From contig JAPNXP010000014.1 in assembly GCA_028753945.1 (NCBI GenBank), positions 434,001 to 498,000 of the forward strand: DNA of 64,000 nucleotides. Direction: 5' to 3'. The notes under the pieces were generated by a model. That model was not told the DNA's origin and did not search any database. It was given only the letters and a program-made list of their open reading frames with translations. Each line of letters begins with the position of its first letter. Position 1 is the first letter of the stretch. Position numbers and translations under genes: made by a program. Shown here in pieces: positions 50,801 through 58,240 of this stretch. The DNA comes from Hexactinellida sp. DTS-2022. Lineage: Eukaryota > Porifera > Hexactinellida.

Positions 50801-53436
50801 GATTACATTTTTTAAACATTTTTAGATTTTTATAGATTTAGATTTTTATTTTTAGACTTTTATATAATAACTAAGCTAATATAAATATAGTTACCGTATA
50901 TACTCGAATAATGTACTTCTAGTTAATTATAGAAAAAGTTAGGAATAATTAGAATATGACTGTAAAAAATCTAAAATTACAGCTGTGCCGACTGCATAGT
51001 CATTTTGAGGCACTGTCTTAAAAATAGGATTACTATATACAGTAAACATTTTTAGATAATATTTATACTAATCGAGTCAAATTTGTAAAAGTAATAAGGA
51101 AAAGGTTATCACATTATGTCACGAAAAGACCAAATGTTTTTTTATTATTAATTCCGGACAAACACATACACAAGCGCCCATACAACAATTGTGAATAACA
51201 TATAGATTTTGCCTACTATTTGACAAATAGTATTTGGTCTAACCGAATATTTTCTTTTCGGTTGCAACCTTGGAGTTACAAGTATTATGTTTTATTTGAT
51301 TGTTTGTTGTTTAGGATTGGGAAGAGACGGTTATCAAAGTGAGCTATGAAAGAGAAATATTCTATGGTAAGTATAGAAACCACAATGTAGTTAGTATAAT
51401 AGCAAATTTGATCCATTAACAAGTTATAGTAGAAACTCGTTAGTAGGAACACCCGTCAAATTGTGTTCACTTTATCTGGAATTCGTATTAACAAATATAA
51501 TTTGTATTGAAAAGGCTTTGAAGGGGACTGAATAGTGTTCGTATTAACAGGAAATTCGTATAACCTGTGTTGATATTAACCGGGAATTCGTATAAACCGT
51601 ATTAACAAGGTTCTACTGTACTTAATTAATCATATTTTAACACCTAGGGCATCTACAAGAGTTAGAGAGATTATACAACGAAAACATACAATTAGCTACG
51701 ATTGTATCTTCTCTGGATCCATTCGTTAAATCTCTAAATTCAGTTTCTCAACGTCTTTCACCAATGTAAGCAGTTATTCAATTATAATTGTATTGTATTC
51801 GTAATTGAGATATTGTATTGTATGATTGGAAAAGAATAACAGTCAGGTTATTTTATTATGAACATTCAAGGGACCATAAATTGTGTTCATAATAGAGACT
51901 TAATACAAACCCTATGTAAGTTGTTAAATTGGGACCATAGGGTTTGTTCATAAAATAAAGTTTACATATTAAGCCATGGCCTACTTAATATACGGCTAGA
52001 TATGTCACCGAGAAGGCCATAAAACGAGAAGGCCAGTTTCTAATTTTCATTTTAGGATAAACTATGCCTCCTATTGTTGTTATTTGGGTTGTATATGGGG
52101 TAATCAACCATTGCGAGTCCATTAGAACCACTTTTGAGAATATCAGATTTGTGGTTAAGCTGTTTAGGCGCCATTTAATGATGACGGTAACAATTTATGG
52201 CAAAATGAAAATTTTTTCAAATATCATAAATTTCAGTTTCTTCCTATTTTCTAATAATTTTATAATAGGAATACTAATATAGGGATATATTTCATACCCC
52301 AAAGACTACTAAATCACAAAATGGCGACATTTTAAAAAAATTTAAAAATTATTAAGCAACCACATGCTAAAATACAAGTAGTATCCGAATTAAAACTTAC
52401 TATTTTTGTACATAAAACGTTTATAATTGCTGGTTTATATATATTCATTCTCATTATATATTCGGAAAATGTATTCTAAGTATATTAGCAAATTATTTTC
52501 ATTTTCTCGCAGTTCTTTAGACTCGAATTTTACATTTTTGTATATTTGTGGTGTCATCATTAAATGGCGCCTAAACAGCTTAACCACAAATCTGAGATTC
52601 TCAAAAGTGGTTCTAATGAACTCGCAATGGTTGATTACCCCATATACAACCCAAATAACAACAATAGGAGGCATAGTTTATCCTAAAATGAAAATTTGAA
52701 ACTGGCCTTCTCGTTTTATGGCCTTCTCGGTGACATATCTAGCCGTATATTAAGTAGGCCATGATTAAGCAGACGAAAATTGTTCACAATAAACAGACCT
52801 GACTGTATATTATATAGAATATCGGCCAATACGTTTTCTAGAATAATTTCAGGCACTGGCAATGATTTTTTCAAAATTAAAAATTCACCTTTGCGAAGCC
52901 GGGTTTTTATATTGAAAGGGGTTGGCCGATATATAGATAAGCCCTTAATATTAATAGCTCTTAAAAACTGTTCACAATAAAACCCCAATTTAATTCCCAA
53001 GGTTACAAGCGGCAGCTAAAGATAGAGAGAAATCCCAAATAATGAAAGATTTGATGAGTAAGATTAGCGGAATTGAATCTAATTCAAACAAACGGTTTGT
53101 TACTAGTTATAAAGTGTTAGTTATTGTTATTAATTGTACAGTCGAAACCGGTTTATTCTAACTATTAGTGATACAATCTTTTGTAAGAAATTCCAACTTT
53201 ACTAGTATTTTTCATCGGTTTTTTCTAACTACAGTCAACTCCGCTTAATTGAGCCACCGATTAATAGATTTCTCCGCTTAATCGGGTCAAAACAACCTGG
53301 TCCCGAGGTGACTCTATTAAGCGGAGTCGACTGTATTTTTATCTGAAAAGAAATGGTTAGAAAAACCCGGTTTCAATTGTATATTCTGTATAGATTAGTG
53401 GCAATAGAAGAGTTGGAATACAGATTAAAAACGTGA
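38843..53436 (+). CDS. RNF207: RNF207-like RING/B-box protein, 19 exons, with two genes nested antisense in its introns
   Basis: Exons: 38843-39147, 40906-41026, 41436-41577, 42100-42181, 42361-42436, 42861-42986, 43328-43374, 43583-43655, 43942-44010, 44509-44577, 44679-44710, 46882-46965, 47310-47544, 48625-48717, 49161-49253, 51315-51366, 51648-51765, 53002-53094, 53394-53436. The sum is 1953 nt, 650 residues (human 634), every phase consistent. RING: CGICNNELDDPVLLNCFHSFC; B-box pieces: FCNTCDQALCNECRRLIHSAKMFAKHDV, then CEKHGEEY and LCINCF. A coiled coil follows, then VQELHGDLTKRK and ELERLYNENIQLATI, matching human VQELHRDLTKHH and LLQLRQENAYLTTI. In vertebrates RNF207 is a cardiac E3-ligase-like regulator of hERG. 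Exon 1 start is uncertain (38843 or 39022). Intron 11 holds PTPDC1 and intron 15 holds CHEK2, both on the other strand. Confidence 0.9.
39955..40120. mobile_element. MITE family A (RNF207 intron 1)
   Basis: From 'gcagtagactctgttaata' to 'aacgagagtatgtatactg'; core 'caggggaccaat'. Confidence 0.8.
40525..40706. mobile_element. MITE family A
   Basis: Right end 'aacgaggttctactgta'; left end eroded ('cagtagaaccttaacacg'). Confidence 0.8.
40726..40887. mobile_element. MITE family E
   Basis: Begins TACAGTAGATGTCGGATATAA and ends 'cgacatccactgta'; stops 18 bp before RNF207 exon 2. Confidence 0.85.
41066..41180. mobile_element. MITE family L
   Basis: Contains 'tatatcggccaaaaatacc' and inverted 'gaaaaggtgttggccgcat'. 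Confidence 0.65.
41228..41405. mobile_element. Family M repeat, inverted orientation
   Basis: Reads 'cagtgtattatacagccat', then 'tacggtataggagaggatt', the reverse complement of the 25938 copy. Confidence 0.75.
41682..41880. mobile_element. MITE family D
   Basis: Ends TACAGTCAGGTTCTTTTATTA and 'ataaacagacctgactgta'. Confidence 0.85.
42190..42360. repeat. Tandem duplication covering RNF207 intron 4 and its acceptor
   Basis: The stretch 'ataattatataaatgaact' through 'aatctgtgt' is present twice in a row (about 85 bp each). The duplicate includes the sequence around the exon 5 acceptor. Confidence 0.7.
43011..43199. mobile_element. MITE family B, long form
   Basis: Ends TACAGTCGACTCCGCTTAATA and 'aagcggagtcgactgta', with an extended middle ('aagccaaactgtaattctg') shared with the copies at 46657 and 61455. 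Confidence 0.9.
43207..43312. repeat. Family N repeat with both ends
   Basis: 'actgtgccgactatac' at the left and 'gtcggcacagctgtaatttt' at the right are inverted, suggesting N is itself a TIR element. Confidence 0.6.
43418..43546. mobile_element. MITE family L
   Basis: Ends in 'gaaaaggtgttggccgatat', preceded by 'cacatttgcgaagccaggtt'. RNF207 intron 7. Confidence 0.75.
44750..44904. mobile_element. MITE family H
   Basis: Ends TACAGTAGAACTCGGTTATAA and 'ataccgagtctattgta'; words 'gtacgtactaaccgag' and 'aagtacgtattatccgag', core 'ccttgggaatgg'. A second, end-worn copy lies near 8350-8515. Confidence 0.75.
44905..45030. mobile_element. MITE family L (degenerate)
   Basis: 'ggcgaacacctttaaaata' and 'gaaaagcagttgcccgatat' are inverted partners. 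Confidence 0.6.
45152..46561 (-). CDS. PTPDC1: PTPDC1-like protein tyrosine phosphatase, nested in RNF207 intron 11
   Basis: Intronless, 469 residues. The dual-specificity-type phosphatase domain (about 45-225) has FSHWVTDDVMAMSRP near its start, WDDFGVPS (general-acid loop) at 131-138 and the catalytic loop HCHAGLGRTG with Cys162 and Arg168. RAKRPGALQT follows, matching human RAKRPNSIQT. Human PTPDC1 is linked to centrosome and cilium length control. The C-terminal half is less conserved and contains ILNQSQLLHG. Start: the first ATG of the frame, though M15 is possible. The whole gene sits antisense between RNF207 exons 11 and 12, with a B element in its likely promoter region at 46657. Confidence 0.9.
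   Translation of the reverse strand: MNSLASKWYHSNTVMAIRKVTVGENHCAIFCKGPNCKYEDPTFWRPDQMVLNGSFSHWVTDDVMAMSRPTTQLIQEYDFIGQLKANGISSIFCVQKPGEHSNCGRKLELSGFSYDPQVIMDSGVYFYNYGWDDFGVPSMPMLLDMVRVVDFAISRGKVAIHCHAGLGRTGVLIACYIVFSRRWEGHRAITLIRAKRPGALQTEKQVELVMEYKSYMDCLWKVFSVTEEDLFSLDECILNQSQLLHGNDWKEHKYVPRVVKYLCELLMKDVSNLTLISNKRKVNKTEIKDKNFLSNSLEFNTKELQLIKSEFNSTLDWVFISPLEGVTIWGLLLDWLFSLKNPVLTNFEIFSIKRILSETEKLPWEGIKNENSFNLLDYLTYFLSTVKDNSERENLIFDISRVLVANRNSIQTLPIATPSPSRMRSILCSGNNDTNVLTPQSMPKTDHFPDEIKTQKIADGFIRYLTLLI
46657..46813. mobile_element. MITE family B
   Basis: From 'gacagtcgactccgcttaat' to 'aagcggagtcaactgta'; lies upstream of PTPDC1 and 69 bp before RNF207 exon 12. Confidence 0.85.
47582..47714. 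mobile_element. Family M repeat
   Basis: Same blocks as 25938 but lacks the first GC-rich segment. RNF207 intron 13. Confidence 0.75.
48252..48366. mobile_element. MITE family L
   Basis: 'atatatcggccaacctt' to 'aaaaaggtgtttttggtcg', abutting the J element. Confidence 0.6.
48367..48525. mobile_element. MITE family J
   Basis: Ends 'acagtggtgttcgcctaat' and 'attaaggaaacaccactta'; word CTAATAGCAAG repeated, core 'cagtccccaagcg'. Only copy here. Confidence 0.75.
48783..49053. mobile_element. MITE family A, interrupted by a B element
   Basis: Left part 48783-48836 begins TACAGTAGATTCTCGTTAGTA. Right part 48940-49053 resumes 'tatgtcttatccggaattc' and ends 'aacgaagttctactgta'. Confidence 0.85.
48837..48939. 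mobile_element. MITE family B nested in an A element
   Basis: CAGTCGACTCTGCTTAATAGA to 'aagcggagtcgactg', inserted after TA in the A element; the right TA reads TTA, a small change. Confidence 0.85.
49320..50774 (-). CDS. CHEK2: Checkpoint kinase 2-like FHA kinase, nested in RNF207 intron 15
   Basis: Intronless, 484 residues. The N-terminus has one TQ (8-9) and one SQ (14-15), a small version of the ATM/ATR site cluster. FHA domain about 53-135: FGRDENC, LSKTHF, KSSNGTFVDG. Kinase about 166-430: LGRGACGEV, ALKII, HRDLKPENILL, DFGLSR, LCGTPSYLAPEV, GYGPKCDCWSLGVIL. The C-terminal RKRRISENDECQVKK is a likely nuclear signal. CHEK2 relays DNA-damage signals from ATM through FHA-mediated dimerisation. 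The stop lies 67 bp from RNF207 exon 15, and the gene runs antisense to its host. Confidence 0.92.
   Translation of the reverse strand: MAETLDVTQLATGSQSEDTVNQECNFDFQGQVWAYLFPLSEPFDLIELIEEKYTFGRDENCSVCFTDFPARNPIPNFGALSKTHFEIYRYFPDGQEMAYLAYLTDKSSNGTFVDGIKIGKNKSQILKNHSVISLSMKKNKSYIFYDKIESIKCDIPNLPIEFTSKYALTITLGRGACGEVRLAFRITNGERFALKIIEIKRFQRDNSAMKSALAELKILQKLDHPGIIQIFDCFQTETHIFILLEYLAGGELFDKIVQIGKFQEKDAKFTFYQILLAMKYLHSRGITHRDLKPENILLLSNENDSTVKITDFGLSRVVGEGSLMKTLCGTPSYLAPEVILSAEFKGYGPKCDCWSLGVILFIILAGYPPFSSDIKENTLTDQITNGIYSFPNEYWAQVSSEAINLVKSLLVVNPENRISIEDAIAHPWLQDEEVLIRIKEKFGESILKDDSINCLNNRKRRISENDECQVKKSNISTDESLMDI
50958..51010. repeat. Family N repeat, inverted
   Basis: 'aaaattacagctgtgccgac' plus 'ttttgaggcactgtctta', reverse complement of the 7521 copy. 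Confidence 0.65.
51427..51620. mobile_element. MITE family A
   Basis: Left end 'tatagtagaaactcgttag', right end 'aacaaggttctactgta'. RNF207 intron 16. Confidence 0.8.
51839..52808. mobile_element. MITE family D interrupted by a 789-bp foldback
   Basis: Left part 51839-51974 begins 'acagtcaggttattttatta'; right part 52764-52808 ends 'aaacagacctgactgta'. RNF207 intron 17. Confidence 0.85.
51975..52763. mobile_element. 789-bp foldback element with about 217-bp TIRs
   Basis: Ends CATGGCCTACTTAATATACGG and its exact inverse. Arms 51975-52191 and 52547-52763 differ at only about four positions by eye. Flanked by the 7-bp direct repeat ATTAAGC (51968-51974 and 52764-52770). Subterminal 'gagaaggcca' occurs twice per arm. 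The small ORFs beginning MPPIVVIW in each arm are mirror images and not genes. No transposase inside. Confidence 0.9.
52811..52945. mobile_element. MITE family L
   Basis: 'atatcggccaatacgtttt' to 'gaaaggggttggccgatat', with 'cacctttgcgaagccgggt' inside. It follows the D element and ends 56 bp before RNF207 exon 18. Confidence 0.85.
53141..53385. mobile_element. MITE family O interrupted by a B element
   Basis: Begins 'acagtcgaaaccggttt' and ends 'aacccggtttcaattgta'. Apart from the insert it follows 3868-4003 closely. Confidence 0.85.
53232..53333. mobile_element. MITE family B nested in an O element with exact TA duplication
   Basis: 102 bp from CAGTCAACTCCGC to GCGGAGTCGACTG, with TA at 53230-53231 and 53334-53335. 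The empty site at about 3950-3975 has a single TA. Confidence 0.95.
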
Positions 53437-53799
53437 AATTATAAATTCTCACTTCCTCTTTCTCCCTCAATCAGTATTTGAACTTTTAATTTTGTTTAGT
53501 ATCCTGATATTAGCTCATTAGAACAATTGTAATTCAAATCAATTTATTGTTGTTGTTGTTGTTGTTATTGATTTATTAGCATGCTTATGATCTAATTGTG
53601 ACATTTGTTTACGAATTTCGGAAAAGGCGAATAAATTTCGACGGTCCCCTGGTGTTCCTACTAACGAGAGTCAACTTTTAAAACATATTTTCTCCAACTT
53701 ATGAATGTAAAATATACTTTTTAAGAACACACAACAACAAATAAATAAGTGAATATAAGTGCGAATATATAAATAAATAAATAAATAATCGATCAAATG

Positions 53800-55917
53800 T
53801 TATTTCGGTGAAACTTGATTTCTCTTCAAGATAGAAGGAAATCCTTTAATAATTTGATTCATAATATGTTCTGGTGATAAATAATTTCGGTCATTTACGT
53901 TCCATAAAGCAGTAATTGGACGTAAAGTATTTTCCCTGTTAATTTCAATAAAATCATCTTGATAAGTTGTGACTTTTAATATCGGAGTTTCATTATTATC
54001 ATCAATACAACATTGTTCAATCGGAATTGAACAAGAATTTAGATTTACTCGCGAAATTATATTCGTACTCGAAAAATCGTCGGAAATACTTTCATCACTT
54101 GAATCATCTTTTGTCGCTAATAACTGATAAATATATTTCGCGGTTTGTAATCTATGAAATACTTTTATTAATCGCTTTATGATTACGTCACGCGGTGTAT
54201 CCCATAATTTCGGCCCTGAATTTTGAAAAATTCGCATTCGTTGTACTTGAAAAACTTTATCCATATCATTCACAGTTCTGCGAATTATAATATTATCCTT
54301 TGGTAACTCATCGAGTATTCTATATAACGTTCTTTTATGGAAAACTAACAAATGTGTAAAACCAACTGTTTCGGCATTTCCTGTACGAAATCTCTCATTT
54401 GGATTTTCCGCTAGAACTTCGTGAAATCCGAATAATTGTCCTTGTTTAAGTGTACCCACATTTCTACCTTTTTCAACTAAGTTAACACTGCCCTTTGTTA
54501 TTATAAATAATTCATTTCCAATATCACCTTTGCTGTAAATAACTTCTCTTGGTAAATATACTCTATTTTCAAACACTAATAATAAGCGAATAAAAAAACT
54601 TTGTGAAAGTCCCTTGAATAAATAAACTTTTTTTAGAATCTTGTTATAACATTCTTGAGCTAAATTTACACGTAATTTCTTGGGGAAATAGTTTAATATT
54701 GTATTTTCTTGCAATTCAATATGATTTTCATAACCATAATCGTAATAATCAGTTACTGCATTCTTTACCTGGCAAACATCCGAATTATTTTTATACAAAG
54801 TAAACACCCATTTAGCTCTTTCCGATTTAACGCGAAACAAATTTCTATGCCAATTTCCAACTCTTAAGGAGGATACGAAAACCGCAAATACATACGCCAT
54901 ATGTAGTGAGCCTATAAAGTGGCATACAATCATAAATATAAATTGTCCACTTTCATTTGGTCTAGCTTGGTTATGAATATTCGTAATAATAACAAACCCC
55001 CAGTAAAATGAAAACAATAACGGATGTAAACTACTTTGTTCAACAATAATAAATCCGGAGAAAATTCCTTCTGTTTGTTGTCCCTGTATAATATAGTATA
55101 AGAAGAATACACAACCTAAAGTGTGTGCTATAAATAGAATCTGAAATAAAACGCGAAATCGACGAAAAGCTTGTGCATAATGTAATTTCTGTTGAATCAA
55201 CAAAAATAATTGGTTAAAACGATGGAATTTTAGATAGCGAGTTATACGGAAAATTGAATGATAACTTTTTGTTCCGAAATATTGTAATTCTTGTACCCAA
55301 GGGAAAATAATTGAGACAAAATCTAAATAAAAACCATACGAACAAATGTAGAATTTTATTGTTTGTTTGATATCTGTAATTTTAACACCTTGAGCATGTG
55401 ATATATACTGTTTATGACTTTGTATTAATAATATATCGAAAATGTATATAAAATCCGCGATAATATCAATAGCATAATAAATTGGAGAATTCGGTATTCG
55501 GTTTATTGTATTTGTAAAGTTACCAGTTGGTATTAGTGTCCCATGGATAAAAGCCCATCTTAAAGGTATCATAAATGCATTCCAAAGGAACGCTAGGGTA
55601 ACTAGGCAAATCGCGAGGAAATATGTAAGTCCGTAATCATCAATTGTGTAAGATAGAAAAGTAGTTAGTTTTAAGTCACCTTCGTAATACAAACCTAGTC
55701 TGTCAATTAGGAATAATTTAATACCGGTTTTTTCAGCCTCCATTAGTTTATACTGATTGTATACATATCTAATATTCTTAACCGATTCCAAATCTTCGAG
55801 AATTAAATTCCCTAAATTTGCCTTGATTTGATCGATTGACTCATCAGTTGTTAGTTGATGTTTCAGTATTTTTGGTTTTTCAGGAGTTAGAAAAATCTCA
55901 GGAGAATTAACTGCCAT
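53800..55917 (-). CDS. Cyclic-nucleotide-gated channel-like protein with unusual pore
   Basis: Intronless, 705 residues. Six membrane segments; S4 region SIFRITRYLKFHRFNQ; C-linker resembling CNGB (YYDYGYENHIELQENTILNYFPKKLRVNLAQ, where CNGB1 has [31 protein letters not shown]). The cyclic-nucleotide-binding domain includes EVIYSKGDIGNELFIITKGSV, FGFHEVL and a conserved Arg in RFRTGNAE. The pore loop reads SFYWGFVIITNIHNQARP where CNG channels have W.(L/T)TTIGETP or, in CNGB, ITIGGLP, so the usual filter Gly and Glu are absent. Known CNG channels conduct Na+/Ca2+ on cGMP/cAMP binding, and CNGB subunits need a CNGA partner. This may be a modulatory subunit. Tail-to-tail with RNF207. Confidence 0.85.
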   Translation of the reverse strand: MAVNSPEIFLTPEKPKILKHQLTTDESIDQIKANLGNLILEDLESVKNIRYVYNQYKLMEAEKTGIKLFLIDRLGLYYEGDLKLTTFLSYTIDDYGLTYFLAICLVTLAFLWNAFMIPLRWAFIHGTLIPTGNFTNTINRIPNSPIYYAIDIIADFIYIFDILLIQSHKQYISHAQGVKITDIKQTIKFYICSYGFYLDFVSIIFPWVQELQYFGTKSYHSIFRITRYLKFHRFNQLFLLIQQKLHYAQAFRRFRVLFQILFIAHTLGCVFFLYYIIQGQQTEGIFSGFIIVEQSSLHPLLFSFYWGFVIITNIHNQARPNESGQFIFMIVCHFIGSLHMAYVFAVFVSSLRVGNWHRNLFRVKSERAKWVFTLYKNNSDVCQVKNAVTDYYDYGYENHIELQENTILNYFPKKLRVNLAQECYNKILKKVYLFKGLSQSFFIRLLLVFENRVYLPREVIYSKGDIGNELFIITKGSVNLVEKGRNVGTLKQGQLFGFHEVLAENPNERFRTGNAETVGFTHLLVFHKRTLYRILDELPKDNIIIRRTVNDMDKVFQVQRMRIFQNSGPKLWDTPRDVIIKRLIKVFHRLQTAKYIYQLLATKDDSSDESISDDFSSTNIISRVNLNSCSIPIEQCCIDDNNETPILKVTTYQDDFIEINRENTLRPITALWNVNDRNYLSPEHIMNQIIKGFPSILKRNQVSPK

Positions 55918-55981
55918 TATCGCTAATATGAATAATATTGGAATTGTACGTATTTATAGCTGTGTTTGACGTAATTTAATA

Positions 55982-56129
55982 CTACAGTAAAATCGCGTTA
56001 ATACGAATACTGTTAAAGGAATACAAGGTTTAATTCCCTAGCCTATACAAATGCATTCAAGTGACTCCGGTTAATACGAACATATTAAGACGGTCCCTTG
56101 GCGTTCGTATTAACGAGGTTCTACTGTAT
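55982..56129. mobile_element. MITE family A upstream of the CNG-like gene
   Basis: Ends TACAGTAAAATCGCGTTAATA and 'aacgaggttctactgta'. Confidence 0.8.
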
Positions 56130-56154
56130 TTATAGCTGTATGTTAACTGAATTT

Positions 56155-56292
56155 GATACAGTAGATACCGGATATAAGAACACCGGTTATAAGAACATTC
56201 TACTGGAAAACGGTTGCCATATATACTTTATGCCGGTTATAAGAACATTATATTTAGTTCCCGACGATGTTCTTATAACCGGCATCCACTAA
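56155..56292. mobile_element. MITE family E
   Basis: Begins ATACAGTAGATACCGGATATA, core 'tagttcccgacgatg', ends 'accggcatccacta'. It stops 44 bp before the MRPL41 ATG. Confidence 0.85.
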
Positions 56293-56335
56293 TGAATTCT
56301 AACCCATAAATGAGTTAGATACTGAATTTAGCTAA

Positions 56336-56677
56336 ATGGTATTCCTATCTTTGTTCCGAGGATTTCTACGCAGCAAGGCTAAGCGAGGTCCAATAACGAG
56401 TAAGAAAGGAAATCGGTTTTTCTACAAAGGCAGAGGGGTTGGGTCTAGAGGGGTTTTCACTGCGAAGGGAATATTCCAAATCCAACCTTGGAGAATCTAT
56501 AATTTCATCGTTCCCGATTTGACGGATTGTAAATTCAAGCCTTATGTATCTAGTCGCACCTCGCTAATTAGAACTGGTGACACATATTCTGATGACCTCA
56601 CTCATTTGAGTAAAGTGGAAGTTAGGTTTGAGTTGAAGAAAAGCGAAAATGCGATTGAGGAACAAACAAATAATTAG
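56336..56677 (+). CDS. MRPL41: Mitochondrial ribosomal protein mL41
   Basis: Single exon, 113 residues, basic N-terminus suited to mitochondrial import. KRGPITSKKGNRFFYKGRGVGSRG aligns with human [22 protein letters not shown], and the following FIVPDLTDCKFKPYVS matches human FVVPDLTGFKLKPYVS, the defining block of mL41. Human MRPL41 is 137 residues; here the C-terminus is shorter. It is a structural protein of the mitochondrial large ribosomal subunit. The family E element just upstream leaves little room for any other promoter. Confidence 0.92.
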   Translation: MVFLSLFRGFLRSKAKRGPITSKKGNRFFYKGRGVGSRGVFTAKGIFQIQPWRIYNFIVPDLTDCKFKPYVSSRTSLIRTGDTYSDDLTHLSKVEVRFELKKSENAIEEQTNN

Positions 56678-56818
56678 ATTTGTTTTATAGAATATTAATT
56701 TTATAATTTTGACTTTGTATTACGATTAGGTCACTTATTAATTGAGAGATATTATCATAATAAATTCTGAAAATTCTTATTCTTATATAACGACGAATAT
56801 TCGAATACCAAACACAAT

Positions 56819-56997
56819 AGTACAGTAAATATCCGCTTATAACGAAATGGATATTTTCCCCCAGAGCACTAAATATTATTATCCAGAGCACTAAATATTA
56901 TTATTATTATTATTATTATCCGCTTATAACGAATATCCGGATATAACGAAGGCATTTACAGGTCCCAAGCACTTCGGTATAACGAGAGTATACTGTA
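56819..56997. mobile_element. MITE family C with internal ATT expansion
   Basis: Ends TACAGTAAATATCCGCTTATA and 'aacgagagtatactgta'; an (ATT)n run at about 56895-56919 interrupts it. Confidence 0.85.
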
Positions 56998-57271
56998 GGT
57001 GAATTATAGATTTAAATAAATTGATATTCAATTGTCATAGAATTACATTAAAATATTGAGACTGAAAACTTCAAATGTTTATGCCTCATGCCAACATATT
57101 TTGGATATTATTATAAAACCATCATTTTAAGGTGCATTATTAACCAGGCACTAAACAAATTATTCATAAAATGTAACCGTTTTAAATATTTAAATTCCGA
57201 AAACAATTGTAATGCGATTTTGTTAAGAATTTCTTATAAAATTATCAAAAATTGTTTTCACAGAACAGCAA

Positions 57272-58240
57272 ATGATTGGCTCTAATTTGTTAAAAAGAAC
57301 TCTACAAGTTAACATAACTGCTCACAAATATCTACATTCCTCAAAGCTGTTGGCTGGCAACAAGAAGAAAGTTATTGGAGAATATTTATACGGACTTCAT
57401 CCCTGTTTAAGCGCGATTTCAAACGGACGCCGAATTATCCATAAAATATTTATTCGCAAAGAAATGGAAATCGAGGATGGCCAAGAGGGTACGGAAATTG
57501 ATAAAGAACAGGGAATTAAAAAATATCGTCGTTACGAATTGTATAAGCATGCTGAATCAAATAATATCCCAATTATCGAAATTAGTTCTGCGGAAATAAA
57601 TAAGATTTCTGGTAACAGACCGCATCAAGGTGTGGCAATGGATGTCGCACCGCTTTTGGTTAAAGATTTAAGTTTGAAAGAAATAGAAAATGAAGCGAAT
57701 GAGTCAAAAGGTATTACACCTGTTTGGTTATTTCTTGAAGCAATTCGTGATCCGATGAATTTAGGCGCAATTTTACGTTCGAGTAAATATTTCGGAATAA
57801 ACAGAGTTATTTTGAGTTCACAATGTTCCAGGCTTTCACCAGTTGTTAGCAAAGCGAGTGCTGGTGCAATGGAAACCATGGATATTCGAGGTATTGCAAA
57901 CACAACAAAGTTCTTATGGCATATCGGGAAATACTGGAATATTATAGGGACGTGCTCACCGATTGAAGAAAAAGATTTATACCATACAGTACAAATAACC
58001 GATTTGGAGGATTTGAAAATTGAAAAACCAACGCTTATTCTGTTTGGGAATGAAGGTGAGGGTTTGGGTGAAAAAACAGCAGAATTTTGTCACAGTATGT
58101 TAAGCATTAAACCTTGGGGCGAACTTCCTGAGGGAATTGATTCGCTTAACGTAAGTGTTTCAGCCGGGCTTATTCTACATAAGGTTAGTCGCGTGCGACC
58201 TAACAACGAGGTAATGGAGCAAAGGAATTTAGAATGTTAG
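57272..58240 (+). CDS. MRM1: Mitochondrial rRNA 2'-O-ribose methyltransferase (MRM1-like, SpoU family)
   Basis: Intronless, 322 residues. Presequence-like N-terminus (LLKRTLQVNITAHKYLHSSK). The substrate-binding domain begins YLYGLHPCLSAISNGRR, and RPHQGVAMDV ends the linker. The SPOUT catalytic domain shows motif 1 (RDPMNLGAILRSSKYFG), motif 2 (LFGNEGEGL) and motif 3 (GIDSLNVSVSAGLILH), all intact. MRM1 methylates the peptidyl-transferase-loop guanosine of mitochondrial large rRNA using S-adenosylmethionine. Neighbour MRPL41 is also a large-subunit factor in the same direction. The 3' end, including the stop codon region, has been tandemly copied downstream. Confidence 0.92.
   Translation: MIGSNLLKRTLQVNITAHKYLHSSKLLAGNKKKVIGEYLYGLHPCLSAISNGRRIIHKIFIRKEMEIEDGQEGTEIDKEQGIKKYRRYELYKHAESNNIPIIEISSAEINKISGNRPHQGVAMDVAPLLVKDLSLKEIENEANESKGITPVWLFLEAIRDPMNLGAILRSSKYFGINRVILSSQCSRLSPVVSKASAGAMETMDIRGIANTTKFLWHIGKYWNIIGTCSPIEEKDLYHTVQITDLEDLKIEKPTLILFGNEGEGLGEKTAEFCHSMLSIKPWGELPEGIDSLNVSVSAGLILHKVSRVRPNNEVMEQRNLEC

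Noticed and set aside
52064-52674. Paired ORFs beginning MPPIVVIWVVYGV on opposite strands
   Set aside because: They are the two inverted arms of the 789-bp foldback, with no homology to a transposase.
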